A DNA stretch of 40,771 bases from a virus. Positions 31,615 through 38,469 of this stretch are shown here, one piece after another (positions within the stretch are counted from its first letter, which is position 1; each line of letters begins with the position of its first letter). The notes beneath the pieces are model-generated. The model was not told where the DNA came from. It was given only the letters and a program-made list of their open reading frames with translations, and ran no database searches. The stretch is taken from positions 1 to 40,771 of IMG/VR virus record IMGVR_UViG_3300010885_008486; one strand, given 5' to 3'. Made by a program: the position numbers and the translations under genes.

Positions 31615-33194
31615 TGAGTACTCCAAATATAAAGCAAATTATACAGCAACAGTACATGCAATGTGCTAAAGATCCTGTATTTTTTATGCGTAATTACTGC
31701 TATATCCAACATCCTAAACGTGGTAAGATTAAATTTAATTTATTCCCATTTCAGGAAGATTCACTACACGAGTTGCGAGATAACCGATATAATGTTATAT
31801 TAAAATCTCGTCAGTTAGGTATATCAACATTATCAGCAGGTTTTGCTTTATGGAGTATGTTATTTGCAGAAGATTTTAACGTGTTAGTTATTGCCACAAC
31901 ACAAGAAGTTGCAAAAAACTTAGTAACCAAAGTACGTGTCATGCATGATAACTTGCCTAGTTGGTTAAAAGGTAATATTGAGGCAGATAATAAATTATCA
32001 TTAAAATTTAAAAATGGTTCACAAATTAAAGCAGTATCATCATCTACAACCGGTGCTCGTTCTGAAGCATTGTCATTGTTAATAGTTGATGAAGCTGCTT
32101 TTATCCGAAACATTGAAGAAATATGGATTGCATCTCAAGCAACACTATCGACAGGGGGTGCTGCAATTGTATTATCAACTCCAAATGGGGTAGGTAACTG
32201 GTTTCATCAAACTTGGGCAGATGCTGAAGCTGATATAAACGGATTCCATACAGTTAAATTGCATTGGACAGTGCATCCTGAACGAGATCAATCATGGCGT
32301 GACGATCAAACAAAATTATTAGGTGAACGTGGTGCTGCACAGGAATGTGATTGCGATTTCGTATCATCTGGTCATACTGTAGTAGATGGTCCATTATTAT
32401 TAGAATATGAAGCTATATGCGAAGAGCCCGTAGAAAAGCGTGGATTTGACCATGGATATTGGGTTTGGGAGTATCCAGATTATTCTCGAGATTATATGGT
32501 TGTGGCTGACGTTGCCCGTGGTGATGGAGGTGACTTTTCCGCATTCCACGTTTTTGATGTACAAGATGTTCGACAAGTTGCTGAGTATAAAGGCAAAATT
32601 CCACCAAATGATTTTGGTAATATGCTTGTAACTGTAGCATCAGAATGGAACAATGCATTGTTAGCAATTGAAAACGCAAACATTGGTTGGGCTGCAATTC
32701 AGCCAGTAATTGATAGAGGATATCCAAACTTACATTACACGTATAAAGATGATGGGTATACTGATGCAGATGTACAATTGAAAAAAGGCTATGACATGAA
32801 AGATAAATCACAAATGGTACCAGGTGTGTCAACAACATCACGTACAAGACCATTAATGATATCTGCATTGGAAATGTATATGCGTGAGAAAACACCTATA
32901 ATACGCAGTAAACGATTAATACAAGAACTATTGGTATTTATATGGTTAAATGGTAAAGCTCAATCACAGCAAGGATACAATGATGATTTGGTTATGGCAT
33001 TTGCAATTACATTGTGGTTGCGTGATACTGCATTAAAATTAAGACAACAAGGAATTAATTTAAATAAACAAGCATTATCATCATTTCAAAAAACATCTCC
33101 AGTTATTTACACCGGTAGAGCAAATATGCAAGACACTGGGTGGACATGGAACAATGGTTATGATGATGAGAGTTTAACGTGGCTAATTAAATAA
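31614..33194 (+). CDS. 17: Large terminase subunit, gp17-like
   Basis: The 526-residue product is the ATP-driven packaging motor and headful nuclease. The ATPase part has a deviant Walker A, KSRQLGIST (64-72), with the lysine at the front rather than before Ser/Thr. It also has Walker B LLIVDEAAF (155-163) and a coupling-type motif STPNGVGNWF (188-197). The nuclease domain has VADVARGDGGDFSAF (D299), LAIENAN (E353) and GYNDDLVMAFAI near the C-terminus, matching the RNase-H-like acidic triad. It is shorter than T4 gp17 (610 residues). A TAATG overlap couples it to the membrane-protein gene upstream; the portal gene follows after 49 bases. Confidence 0.93.
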   Translation: MSTPNIKQIIQQQYMQCAKDPVFFMRNYCYIQHPKRGKIKFNLFPFQEDSLHELRDNRYNVILKSRQLGISTLSAGFALWSMLFAEDFNVLVIATTQEVAKNLVTKVRVMHDNLPSWLKGNIEADNKLSLKFKNGSQIKAVSSSTTGARSEALSLLIVDEAAFIRNIEEIWIASQATLSTGGAAIVLSTPNGVGNWFHQTWADAEADINGFHTVKLHWTVHPERDQSWRDDQTKLLGERGAAQECDCDFVSSGHTVVDGPLLLEYEAICEEPVEKRGFDHGYWVWEYPDYSRDYMVVADVARGDGGDFSAFHVFDVQDVRQVAEYKGKIPPNDFGNMLVTVASEWNNALLAIENANIGWAAIQPVIDRGYPNLHYTYKDDGYTDADVQLKKGYDMKDKSQMVPGVSTTSRTRPLMISALEMYMREKTPIIRSKRLIQELLVFIWLNGKAQSQQGYNDDLVMAFAITLWLRDTALKLRQQGINLNKQALSSFQKTSPVIYTGRANMQDTGWTWNNGYDDESLTWLIK

Positions 33195-33218
33195 TTTGCC
33201 GCTGTTCTAACAATAGCC

Positions 33219-33231
33219 ATATTTATTATTA
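33219..33231 (+). promoter_or_regulatory. Candidate late promoter element ATATTTATTATTA
   Basis: This copy, identical to the one at 1108, lies 12 bases upstream of the portal gene and is followed by AAAAAAAGAAA. A weak inverted repeat TGGCTA (33180-33185) / TAGCCA (33214-33219) brackets the end of the terminase gene and abuts the element. Confidence 0.5.
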
Positions 33232-33243
33232 AAAAAAGAAAAT

Positions 33244-35082
33244 ATGGCGTCACTAAGAAAACGTTTACAAAATTTATTTAGTACCAATGTAATTGTTAGA
33301 GCATATGGTAAAGATCAATTACGTGTAGTAGATACAAACCGATTACAAAGTGTTGGTAACTTAGGAATGAGTAAAGTAGCAGATCGCTATACTCGTTTAC
33401 ATGGAGCCAATAAACATCGTGTTGGTGGTATGGGTGGTTATGATTCTAATTACTATATGCATCAAAACCGTATGCAGCTTTATGCTGATTATGAAATGAT
33501 GGATAAAGATCCTATTATATCTTCAGCATTAGATATATATTCGGATGAATCTACATTAGCAGATCAGTTTGGTGATATATTAACTATACGTGCAAATAAT
33601 ACTCAAATACAAAAAATACTTTATAATTTATTTTATGATGTCTTAAACATAGATTTTAATTTATGGACATGGATTCGTAATATGACTAAGTATGGTGATT
33701 TCTTTTTAAAATTAGATATTGCTGAAGATGTTGGAGTATTAAATGCTCGTCCGTTTTCAAGTTACGAAATGGAACGTTGGGAAGAATATACCGAAAACAC
33801 AGGTGAATATGAAATTAAATTCAAAAATATAGCTTCGGATCAAATGGAATATCCGGTATATGAAATTGCACATTTTCGTATGTTATCTGATTCTAACTTT
33901 TTACCATATGGTAGATCTATGTTAGAAGGAGCTCGTAAAGAGTTTCAAAAATTAATGATGATGGAAGATGCAATGCTTATTCATCGTATAATGAGAGCAC
34001 CAGAAAAACGTATTTTTAAAATTGATATTGGTAATATTCCACCAAATGAAGTTGATAGCTTTATGGAACAAATTATCAATAAAATGAAAAAGATTCCACA
34101 TATAGATCCACAAACAGGAAATTATAATCTTAAATTTAATATTAACAACATGTTAGAAGATTATTACTTACCAGTACGCGGAGGTCAATCATCGACTACT
34201 ATTGACACATTGCCAGGTATGACATTTACGGGTATGGATGATATTGAGTATATCAAACATAAAATGATGGCAGCTTTAAAAATACCTAAACCATTTTTAG
34301 GATATGATGAAGGGGTCGAAGGTAAATCTACATTAGCATCGATGGATATTCGTTTTGCTAGAACAATTGAACGTATTCAAAAAATCGTAGTATCTGAATT
34401 AACTAAAATTGCAATTGTGCATTTATATTCACAAGGTTTTGAAAATGAAGATTTAATTGGATTTGAATTAGAATTAACAGCTCCATCTATTATTTATGAT
34501 CAACAAAAAGTTGCATTAATGAATGAGAAAATTCAATTAGCAACTGCAATGAAAGATTCTAAATTAGTATCAGATAAATACATATATGAATATATTTTCA
34601 ATATGTCAGAAGATCAGTGGTTACAAGAGCGTAATGATGTAATAGAAGATCTTAAATTGAGATTCCGTCAAAACCAAATTGAAACAGAAGGAAATGATCC
34701 AGCAATAACAGGTATATCATATGGTACTCCACACGATTTAGCAACGGTTCATATGTCTAGCAATGATGTAGAAGAAAAAGATAAGGGTGGTAGACCTAAA
34801 GAAGGAATTAAATTTGGTCAACATAAGAATGCATTCGGATGGGATCCAACTGGTATGAAACAAATTAAGCAATCATTTAATCCAGAAAACCAAAAGTCGA
34901 CTTTTCAACCTGATCCTAATGCTAGACGAGGTGCAAATAACATTGCCACTGAAAATCACAATATTTTAAAATACTTAAACAAAAAATCACCAAAACTAAT
35001 AATAGAGTCTATAAAATCTAAGAAAAATAACTCAGATACAGACGATTCTGGTACAATGTTGGACGAAAACAACATTTTATAA
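33244..35082 (+). CDS. 20: Portal protein, gp20-like
   Basis: The 612-residue product forms the dodecameric portal through which DNA is packaged and ejected. Recognisable T4 gp20 blocks are YEMMDKDPIISSALDIYSDE (about 80-100), YGDFFLKLDI, LPYGRSMLEGARKEFQKLMM, and HRIMRAPEKRIFKIDIGNIP, then NMLEDYYLPVRGGQSSTTID and LPGMTFTGMDDIEYIKHKM. Length is close to T4 gp20 (524) plus an extended Asn/Lys-rich C-terminus (about 520-612), which includes KGGRPKEGIKFGQHKNAFG and ends after a possible LIIES cleavage-type site. It follows gp17 as in many T4-like phages (T4 itself has 18 and 19 between). Confidence 0.93.
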   Translation: MASLRKRLQNLFSTNVIVRAYGKDQLRVVDTNRLQSVGNLGMSKVADRYTRLHGANKHRVGGMGGYDSNYYMHQNRMQLYADYEMMDKDPIISSALDIYSDESTLADQFGDILTIRANNTQIQKILYNLFYDVLNIDFNLWTWIRNMTKYGDFFLKLDIAEDVGVLNARPFSSYEMERWEEYTENTGEYEIKFKNIASDQMEYPVYEIAHFRMLSDSNFLPYGRSMLEGARKEFQKLMMMEDAMLIHRIMRAPEKRIFKIDIGNIPPNEVDSFMEQIINKMKKIPHIDPQTGNYNLKFNINNMLEDYYLPVRGGQSSTTIDTLPGMTFTGMDDIEYIKHKMMAALKIPKPFLGYDEGVEGKSTLASMDIRFARTIERIQKIVVSELTKIAIVHLYSQGFENEDLIGFELELTAPSIIYDQQKVALMNEKIQLATAMKDSKLVSDKYIYEYIFNMSEDQWLQERNDVIEDLKLRFRQNQIETEGNDPAITGISYGTPHDLATVHMSSNDVEEKDKGGRPKEGIKFGQHKNAFGWDPTGMKQIKQSFNPENQKSTFQPDPNARRGANNIATENHNILKYLNKKSPKLIIESIKSKKNNSDTDDSGTMLDENNIL

Positions 35083-35090
35083 TTATAAAC

Positions 35091-35102
35091 ATATTTATTT
35101 TA
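35091..35102 (+). promoter_or_regulatory. Candidate late promoter element ATATTTATTTTA
   Basis: Lies 21 bases before the ATG at 35124, with AATAAGG between them. Confidence 0.5.
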
Positions 35103-35123
35103 AAATAAGGCACTGCACACAAC

Positions 35124-35972
35124 ATGAAAAAATTAAAGCATTCGAAATATAAGAATACGGGTATTTTATTTGAAATGTTAGTTAGAAAATTAACGTCTGA
35201 AACATTAACTTCGAATAAATCAGTAACTATTGATATTATTAAAAATTATTTCGGTAAGAATACTGAATTATCAAAGGAATTGCAATTATACAATGCATTG
35301 TTAAAAGAGCAATTCAAAAGCGAAGCACAGGCACTCGATTATATTCGTACCGTAAAATCTGCGTATGGTAAATTAAACCAAAGTACATTAAAGCGTCAAA
35401 AATATAATTTAGTAAAAGAGATTTCAGAAAAATTTGTATTTGATGATATGGCTAAGATGCATATATCTAACTATAAAGCATTAGCATCTATTTACATGTT
35501 ATTTGAGTATGATGAAACTGATAATCCTAAACAAATAATGGAATGCAAAGTTCAAATTATTGAAAATGGATTAATTACAGAACGTAGAAAACCAAATGTC
35601 GATCCATTACTTGAAGCATTTGCATCACAACCAAAAGATATGCGTTTATTATCATATAAATTGTTAGTTGACAAATTCAATGAAAAATATTCGGTATTAG
35701 ATGAATCTCAAAAACAATTGTTGAATAAATATATTACACACGTTAATGATACCGCAGAATTACGTTCATATATTAAAACAATAATACCAGGTATTAAAAA
35801 TCAGTTAGCCGAACAATCAAATTTGATTGACGATAAGGTTACAAAAATTAAAGTAGCAAAGCTGTCAGAAATGTTATGTAATGTTGAAACTATGAAAACA
35901 ATTAAAGAATCACATATACTTTCATTGTTAAGATATTTCGATTTAGTACGTGAATTAAAGGAGATGCATTAA
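35124..35972 (+). CDS. Head-module helical protein of unknown function
   Basis: The 282-residue product is almost all helical and basic (MKKLKHSKYKNTGILFEMLV, RKLTSETLTSNKSVTIDIIK), with no membrane segment. It has one Cys pair that is too far apart to look structural. Later blocks are KRQKYNLVKEISEKFVFDDM and ALASIYMLFEYDE. It occupies the place of T4 genes 67/68 (prohead core) between the portal and the protease, but is larger than either. The next gene starts on its last base (TAATG). A prohead core or portal-assembly role is a positional inference; the family is not recognised. Confidence 0.6.
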   Translation: MKKLKHSKYKNTGILFEMLVRKLTSETLTSNKSVTIDIIKNYFGKNTELSKELQLYNALLKEQFKSEAQALDYIRTVKSAYGKLNQSTLKRQKYNLVKEISEKFVFDDMAKMHISNYKALASIYMLFEYDETDNPKQIMECKVQIIENGLITERRKPNVDPLLEAFASQPKDMRLLSYKLLVDKFNEKYSVLDESQKQLLNKYITHVNDTAELRSYIKTIIPGIKNQLAEQSNLIDDKVTKIKVAKLSEMLCNVETMKTIKESHILSLLRYFDLVRELKEMH

Positions 35973-36454
35973 TGAAATCATTTTTATTAGAAATGGAAAA
36001 GAAATTCATCGAATTAGAGGAAGAAAATGTTGAAGTGGATAATACCACTGATCAGACATCTGAAGATGAATTAGAGGAACAAAATACAACAGCAGCAATT
36101 GCTGGATATAATATTCCAGGTGCATTTACATCTGAAAAGAATTTTAAAAAGAAAAAATTTAATTATTCTGGGGCAGTAGAAGAAGCATTAGACAAAAAAT
36201 ACGAACAACTTATAGAAGGATATCGTGATTTTAAATCTGGTGATGTTAAGCCATCTAGCAAAGTTAAATCGACTATACAAGAAATTGCTAAGAAGCTTCA
36301 AGAGATTGAAACATTAGTACAATATAATAGTAAACTTAAAACAGAATCTGGAGTAACATCGTCTGTATACGGACCAGCAACACAAAAAGCATTGTCAAGA
36401 ATATCAGAGCGATTAATCAAAATATCAGAGCGTATAAGATCATTAGGAGAATAA
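35972..36454 (+). CDS. Possible prohead core protein
   Basis: The 160-residue product starts MKSFLLEMEKKFIELEEE, with Leu-Leu-Glu and Phe-Ile-Glu motifs like those cut by T4 prohead protease. An acidic, Thr/Gln-rich region follows, then TAAIAGYNIPGAFTSEKNFK (about residues 41-60), a basic KKKKFNYSG patch and a helical C-terminus (SKVKSTIQEIAKKLQEIETL, then ISERLIKISERIRSLGE). Position between portal and protease, acid-rich N-terminus and small size make a core (gp67/68-like) protein plausible. The AGY.IPGAF motif may be conserved in T4-like heads. Coupled to the upstream gene by TAATG; not assigned with certainty. Confidence 0.55.
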   Translation: MKSFLLEMEKKFIELEEENVEVDNTTDQTSEDELEEQNTTAAIAGYNIPGAFTSEKNFKKKKFNYSGAVEEALDKKYEQLIEGYRDFKSGDVKPSSKVKSTIQEIAKKLQEIETLVQYNSKLKTESGVTSSVYGPATQKALSRISERLIKISERIRSLGE

Positions 36455-36458
36455 TACA

Positions 36459-37088
36459 ATGTCAAAACAACAATTAGTAGAATATATGCCATTTATTCCA
36501 ATTGGTTCATTAAACGAATCGAGTGGTGCTGCGTATGGAATACCAGGTGGTTTTGTTGTGCAAGGCGTATTACAACGAGCTGGCTCAAAAAATCAAAACG
36601 GTAGAGTATATCCTAAACATATATTAGAACGAGAATGTAAGAAATATCAAGTAGAGTTTATAGATCAACACAGAGCATTAGGTGAACTAGATCACCCAGA
36701 ATCTTCTGTTGTAAACTTAAACAATGTATCACACAATGTTTTAAAAATATGGTGGGATGGTGATGATTTAAAAGGAGCTGTACAAATATTAGAAACTCCA
36801 TCTGGAAACATTTTAAAAGCATTGTTCAAAGCTGGTATAACATTAGGTATATCATCTCGTGGATTAGGTTCTGTTAAAGAATTAAGAAATGAAGGAACGG
36901 TTGAAGTACAAGAAGATTTTGAATTAATCTGTTGGGACTTTGTATCTAATCCATCGACACATGGTGCATTTATGAAACCAACTCATATGCATGAATCAGT
37001 AAATAAAACATCAACAATAAATAAATACTCAAAAGTTAATAGTATTATCACATCTATTTTATGTGATGATGGAAAATGTAGGATATAA
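36459..37088 (+). CDS. 21: Prohead protease, gp21-like
   Basis: The 209-residue product is the T4-type capsid maturation serine protease (herpesvirus-protease fold). Evidence includes VLQRAGSKNQNGRVYPKHIL (about 37-56), ALGELDHPESSVVNL with the catalytic H79, LGISSRGLGSV with the nucleophile at S132 or S133, and LICWDFVSNPSTHGAF with D160. Length is the same as T4 gp21 (212). It cleaves scaffold, capsid and internal proteins after (Leu/Ile)-x-Glu. A strong Shine-Dalgarno, AGGAGA, lies about 9 bases before ATG. The C-terminus (CDDGKCRI) is followed two bases later by the next ATG. Confidence 0.92.
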   Translation: MSKQQLVEYMPFIPIGSLNESSGAAYGIPGGFVVQGVLQRAGSKNQNGRVYPKHILERECKKYQVEFIDQHRALGELDHPESSVVNLNNVSHNVLKIWWDGDDLKGAVQILETPSGNILKALFKAGITLGISSRGLGSVKELRNEGTVEVQEDFELICWDFVSNPSTHGAFMKPTHMHESVNKTSTINKYSKVNSIITSILCDDGKCRI

Positions 37089-37089
37089 T

Positions 37090-37467
37090 ATGGACACACC
37101 AAATTTAAAACGTATATTAGAAACAATATTAGATGGCCAACCAAAGCCAATGTCAATTGACGAAAAAAGAGAATTCGTTAATGCAGTTAAGAATTTTTCA
37201 GCATTAGGCGAATCAGTATATGGTAAAGGTGATTTAGATTCTATATGTGAACGAGTAAAAACAATTGTTGAGAAAGCTGAGAAGATTATGACTGAAAGTG
37301 ATGATTGGTTTTCAGATGTAGCACACAAAAAGAACTTTAAACGTATTCAAGAAGATTACTCGATGTTCGAGGCCACTGCTCGTGAAATGAAGCAGTTACA
37401 AGAGCGATTAAGCATGGCATACGAGAATATTGGTCAAGGTTTAAGTCGTTATTACGATGTTCAATAA
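37090..37467 (+). CDS. Small helical head-module protein
   Basis: I chose the ATG at 37090, just after the protease stop and 6-7 bases behind TAGGA, over an upstream in-frame ATG at 37063 that would overlap the protease. The resulting 125-residue product is helical and charged: MDTPNLKRILETILDGQPKP, KREFVNAVKNFSALGESVYG, and ARRMKQLQERLSMAYENIGQ-like residues toward the end. There is no enzyme motif. Situated between protease and scaffold genes, it is likely a head assembly or core component; I do not recognise it. Confidence 0.6.
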   Translation: MDTPNLKRILETILDGQPKPMSIDEKREFVNAVKNFSALGESVYGKGDLDSICERVKTIVEKAEKIMTESDDWFSDVAHKKNFKRIQEDYSMFEATAREMKQLQERLSMAYENIGQGLSRYYDVQ

Positions 37468-37486
37468 TTTGGATTTTTGAAATAAA

Positions 37487-37498
37487 ATACTTATATTA
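37487..37498 (+). promoter_or_regulatory. Variant late promoter element ATACTTATATTA
   Basis: One core T is replaced by C compared with the usual form. It lies 11 bases before the ATG at 37510 and overlaps the ribosome-binding site TTAAAGG. Confidence 0.45.
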
Positions 37499-37509
37499 AA
37501 GGTATATAA

Positions 37510-38004
37510 ATGAATACGATTAAAAAACTATATAGAGAATTTTTTGGATTAGCAGAACAATCAACTGCAACTTCAGCAAAAGCTCACGTTCCTGGTACTT
37601 CGGAAACTGATTATGAAAATTTAGTAAAGTTTAATAAAGAGTTAGATAAAACTAAAAACTTAATGTCTTCGATGAAAGAAGGCGAATTAGATGAAGCTGA
37701 GTTATTAAACCATATGGGTGATTATAAGGGTGGAGTTGAGTATGTATTAATTGATCCAGCTCAAGCAAAAGCAACAGCAGCAGATATTAGTCAATGGGCT
37801 CAAAAAAAAGGTTTTACTATAGTACAACAAACAATATCGCCTTCTGGTAAAGTTGGTTATTTTTATTTTAGATTAGGAGAAAATCCATATAAAGAATCAA
37901 AAAGAATTCAAGGGTATATTTCACAATTACCAATGATTAAACATTTTAGATTCAATGTGAAGAATCAAGAAACTCCAGAACAACCTAGACGAAGAGAAAT
38001 TTAA
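37510..38004 (+). CDS. Putative internal head protein
   Basis: The 164-residue product begins MNTIKKLYREFFGLAE, a basic amphipathic helix ending Leu-Ala-Glu, much like T4 capsid-targeting peptides removed by gp21. After a Ser/Thr linker comes a helical section (YENLVKFNKELDKTKNLMSS) and a small alpha/beta domain (GVEYVLIDPAQAKATAADIS, GFTIVQQTISPSGKVGYFYF, residues about 78-155), ending PEQPRRREI. I cannot name the fold. TTAAAGG precedes ATG. The location between protease and scaffold and the N-terminal signal make a packaged protein plausible. Confidence 0.55.
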   Translation: MNTIKKLYREFFGLAEQSTATSAKAHVPGTSETDYENLVKFNKELDKTKNLMSSMKEGELDEAELLNHMGDYKGGVEYVLIDPAQAKATAADISQWAQKKGFTIVQQTISPSGKVGYFYFRLGENPYKESKRIQGYISQLPMIKHFRFNVKNQETPEQPRRREI

Positions 38005-38023
38005 AAACACATAAATAAGTTAT

Positions 38024-38269
38024 ATGAATAAAAAACAAAAACAACATCAATCAGTAGTACCGGGTAATGCTATGGCAGTTAGAGTAATTGGCAATGCAAG
38101 AGAAGACGTAGGCTATGCAATTAAATCATGGAAACGTAAAGTAAAATCTGCAGGTATTTTAGAAGAAGTAAAAGATCGCAAAGAATACACAAAGCCAGGT
38201 GTTAAACGACGTAAAGAAATTCAGCACGCGTCATTTATGCAATATGTAAGAGATTTACATAGTAAATAA
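38024..38269 (+). CDS. rpsU: Phage-encoded ribosomal protein bS21
   Basis: The 81-residue product matches small-subunit protein bS21. VIGNAREDVGYAIKSWKRKV then KSAGILEEVKDRKEYTKPGV aligns with the bacterial pattern (few-residue strand, A(L/I)(K/R)..KR....AG(I/V)L.E(V/L)+.R..Y.KP...R+). It is slightly longer than E. coli bS21 (71) because of a 16-residue N-terminal extension. An internal ATG at 38072 (MAVRVIG) would give the canonical start; neither start has a strong Shine-Dalgarno. bS21 sits near the anti-Shine-Dalgarno helix and affects start selection; phage copies probably replace the host protein on ribosomes. A strong terminator follows 32 bases after the stop. Confidence 0.85.
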   Translation: MNKKQKQHQSVVPGNAMAVRVIGNAREDVGYAIKSWKRKVKSAGILEEVKDRKEYTKPGVKRRKEIQHASFMQYVRDLHSK

Positions 38270-38300
38270 AAAAAATCTAACATATATAAAGTCCTAAATT

Positions 38301-38330
38301 AAGCCCCTTCTTAAACGTTGGGGCTTTTTT
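38301..38330 (+). terminator. Rho-independent terminator after bS21
   Basis: AAGCCCC (38301-38307) pairs perfectly with GGGGCTT (38320-38326) around a 12-base loop and runs into a six-base T tract (38325-38330). It separates the protease-bS21 genes from the scaffold/capsid unit. Confidence 0.88.
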
Positions 38331-38351
38331 ACTGGTTTTTCAAACATACCT

Positions 38352-38363
38352 ATATTTATATTA
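38352..38363 (+). promoter_or_regulatory. Candidate late promoter element ATATTTATATTA for scaffold and capsid genes
   Basis: Exact copy of the commonest form, placed just after the terminator and 106 bases before the scaffold ATG. It is the only copy with a long leader. It would drive the scaffold and major capsid genes, expected to be the most highly expressed in the window. Confidence 0.6.
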
Positions 38364-38367
38364 GAAT

Positions 38368-38435
38368 ACGTTATTTTATTCTATATAACGTTTATATACA
38401 AAAAAATATTCTATTAAGATTTTTAAATAATCTTA
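38368..38435 (+). promoter_or_regulatory. Two leader hairpins upstream of the scaffold/capsid genes
   Basis: ACGTTAT (38368-38374) pairs with ATAACGT (38385-38391) around a 10-base loop. TAAGATT (38415-38421) pairs with AATCTTA (38429-38435) around TTTAAAT. Both are perfect 7-bp stems and lie within the predicted 5' leader. Neither has the GC content or T tract of a terminator; stabilising the mRNA or protecting it from nucleases is plausible. Confidence 0.5.
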
Positions 38436-38455
38436 CTTCCAAACAAAAACAAATT

Positions 38456-38461
38456 AAGGAG
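38456..38461 (+). promoter_or_regulatory. Strong Shine-Dalgarno of the scaffold gene
   Basis: AAGGAG lies 8 bases before the ATG at 38470. It is the longest Shine-Dalgarno match noted in the window, where AAAGG or less is usual, and fits a highly translated gene. Confidence 0.8.
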
Positions 38462-38469
38462 AACAACTT

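Noticed and set aside
32413-32895. Minus-strand open frame of 160 codons inside the terminase gene
   Set aside because: It is opposite the nuclease domain of gp17; the product is Leu/His/Gln-rich low complexity, typical of an antisense shadow.
33180-33219. TGGCTA/TAGCCA dyad at the terminase end as terminator
   Set aside because: Only six pairs with a 28-base loop and no T tract after it.
37063-37089. Upstream ATG cluster for the gene after the protease
   Set aside because: It lies within the protease coding end; ATG 37090 has TAGGA at proper spacing and follows the stop by one base.
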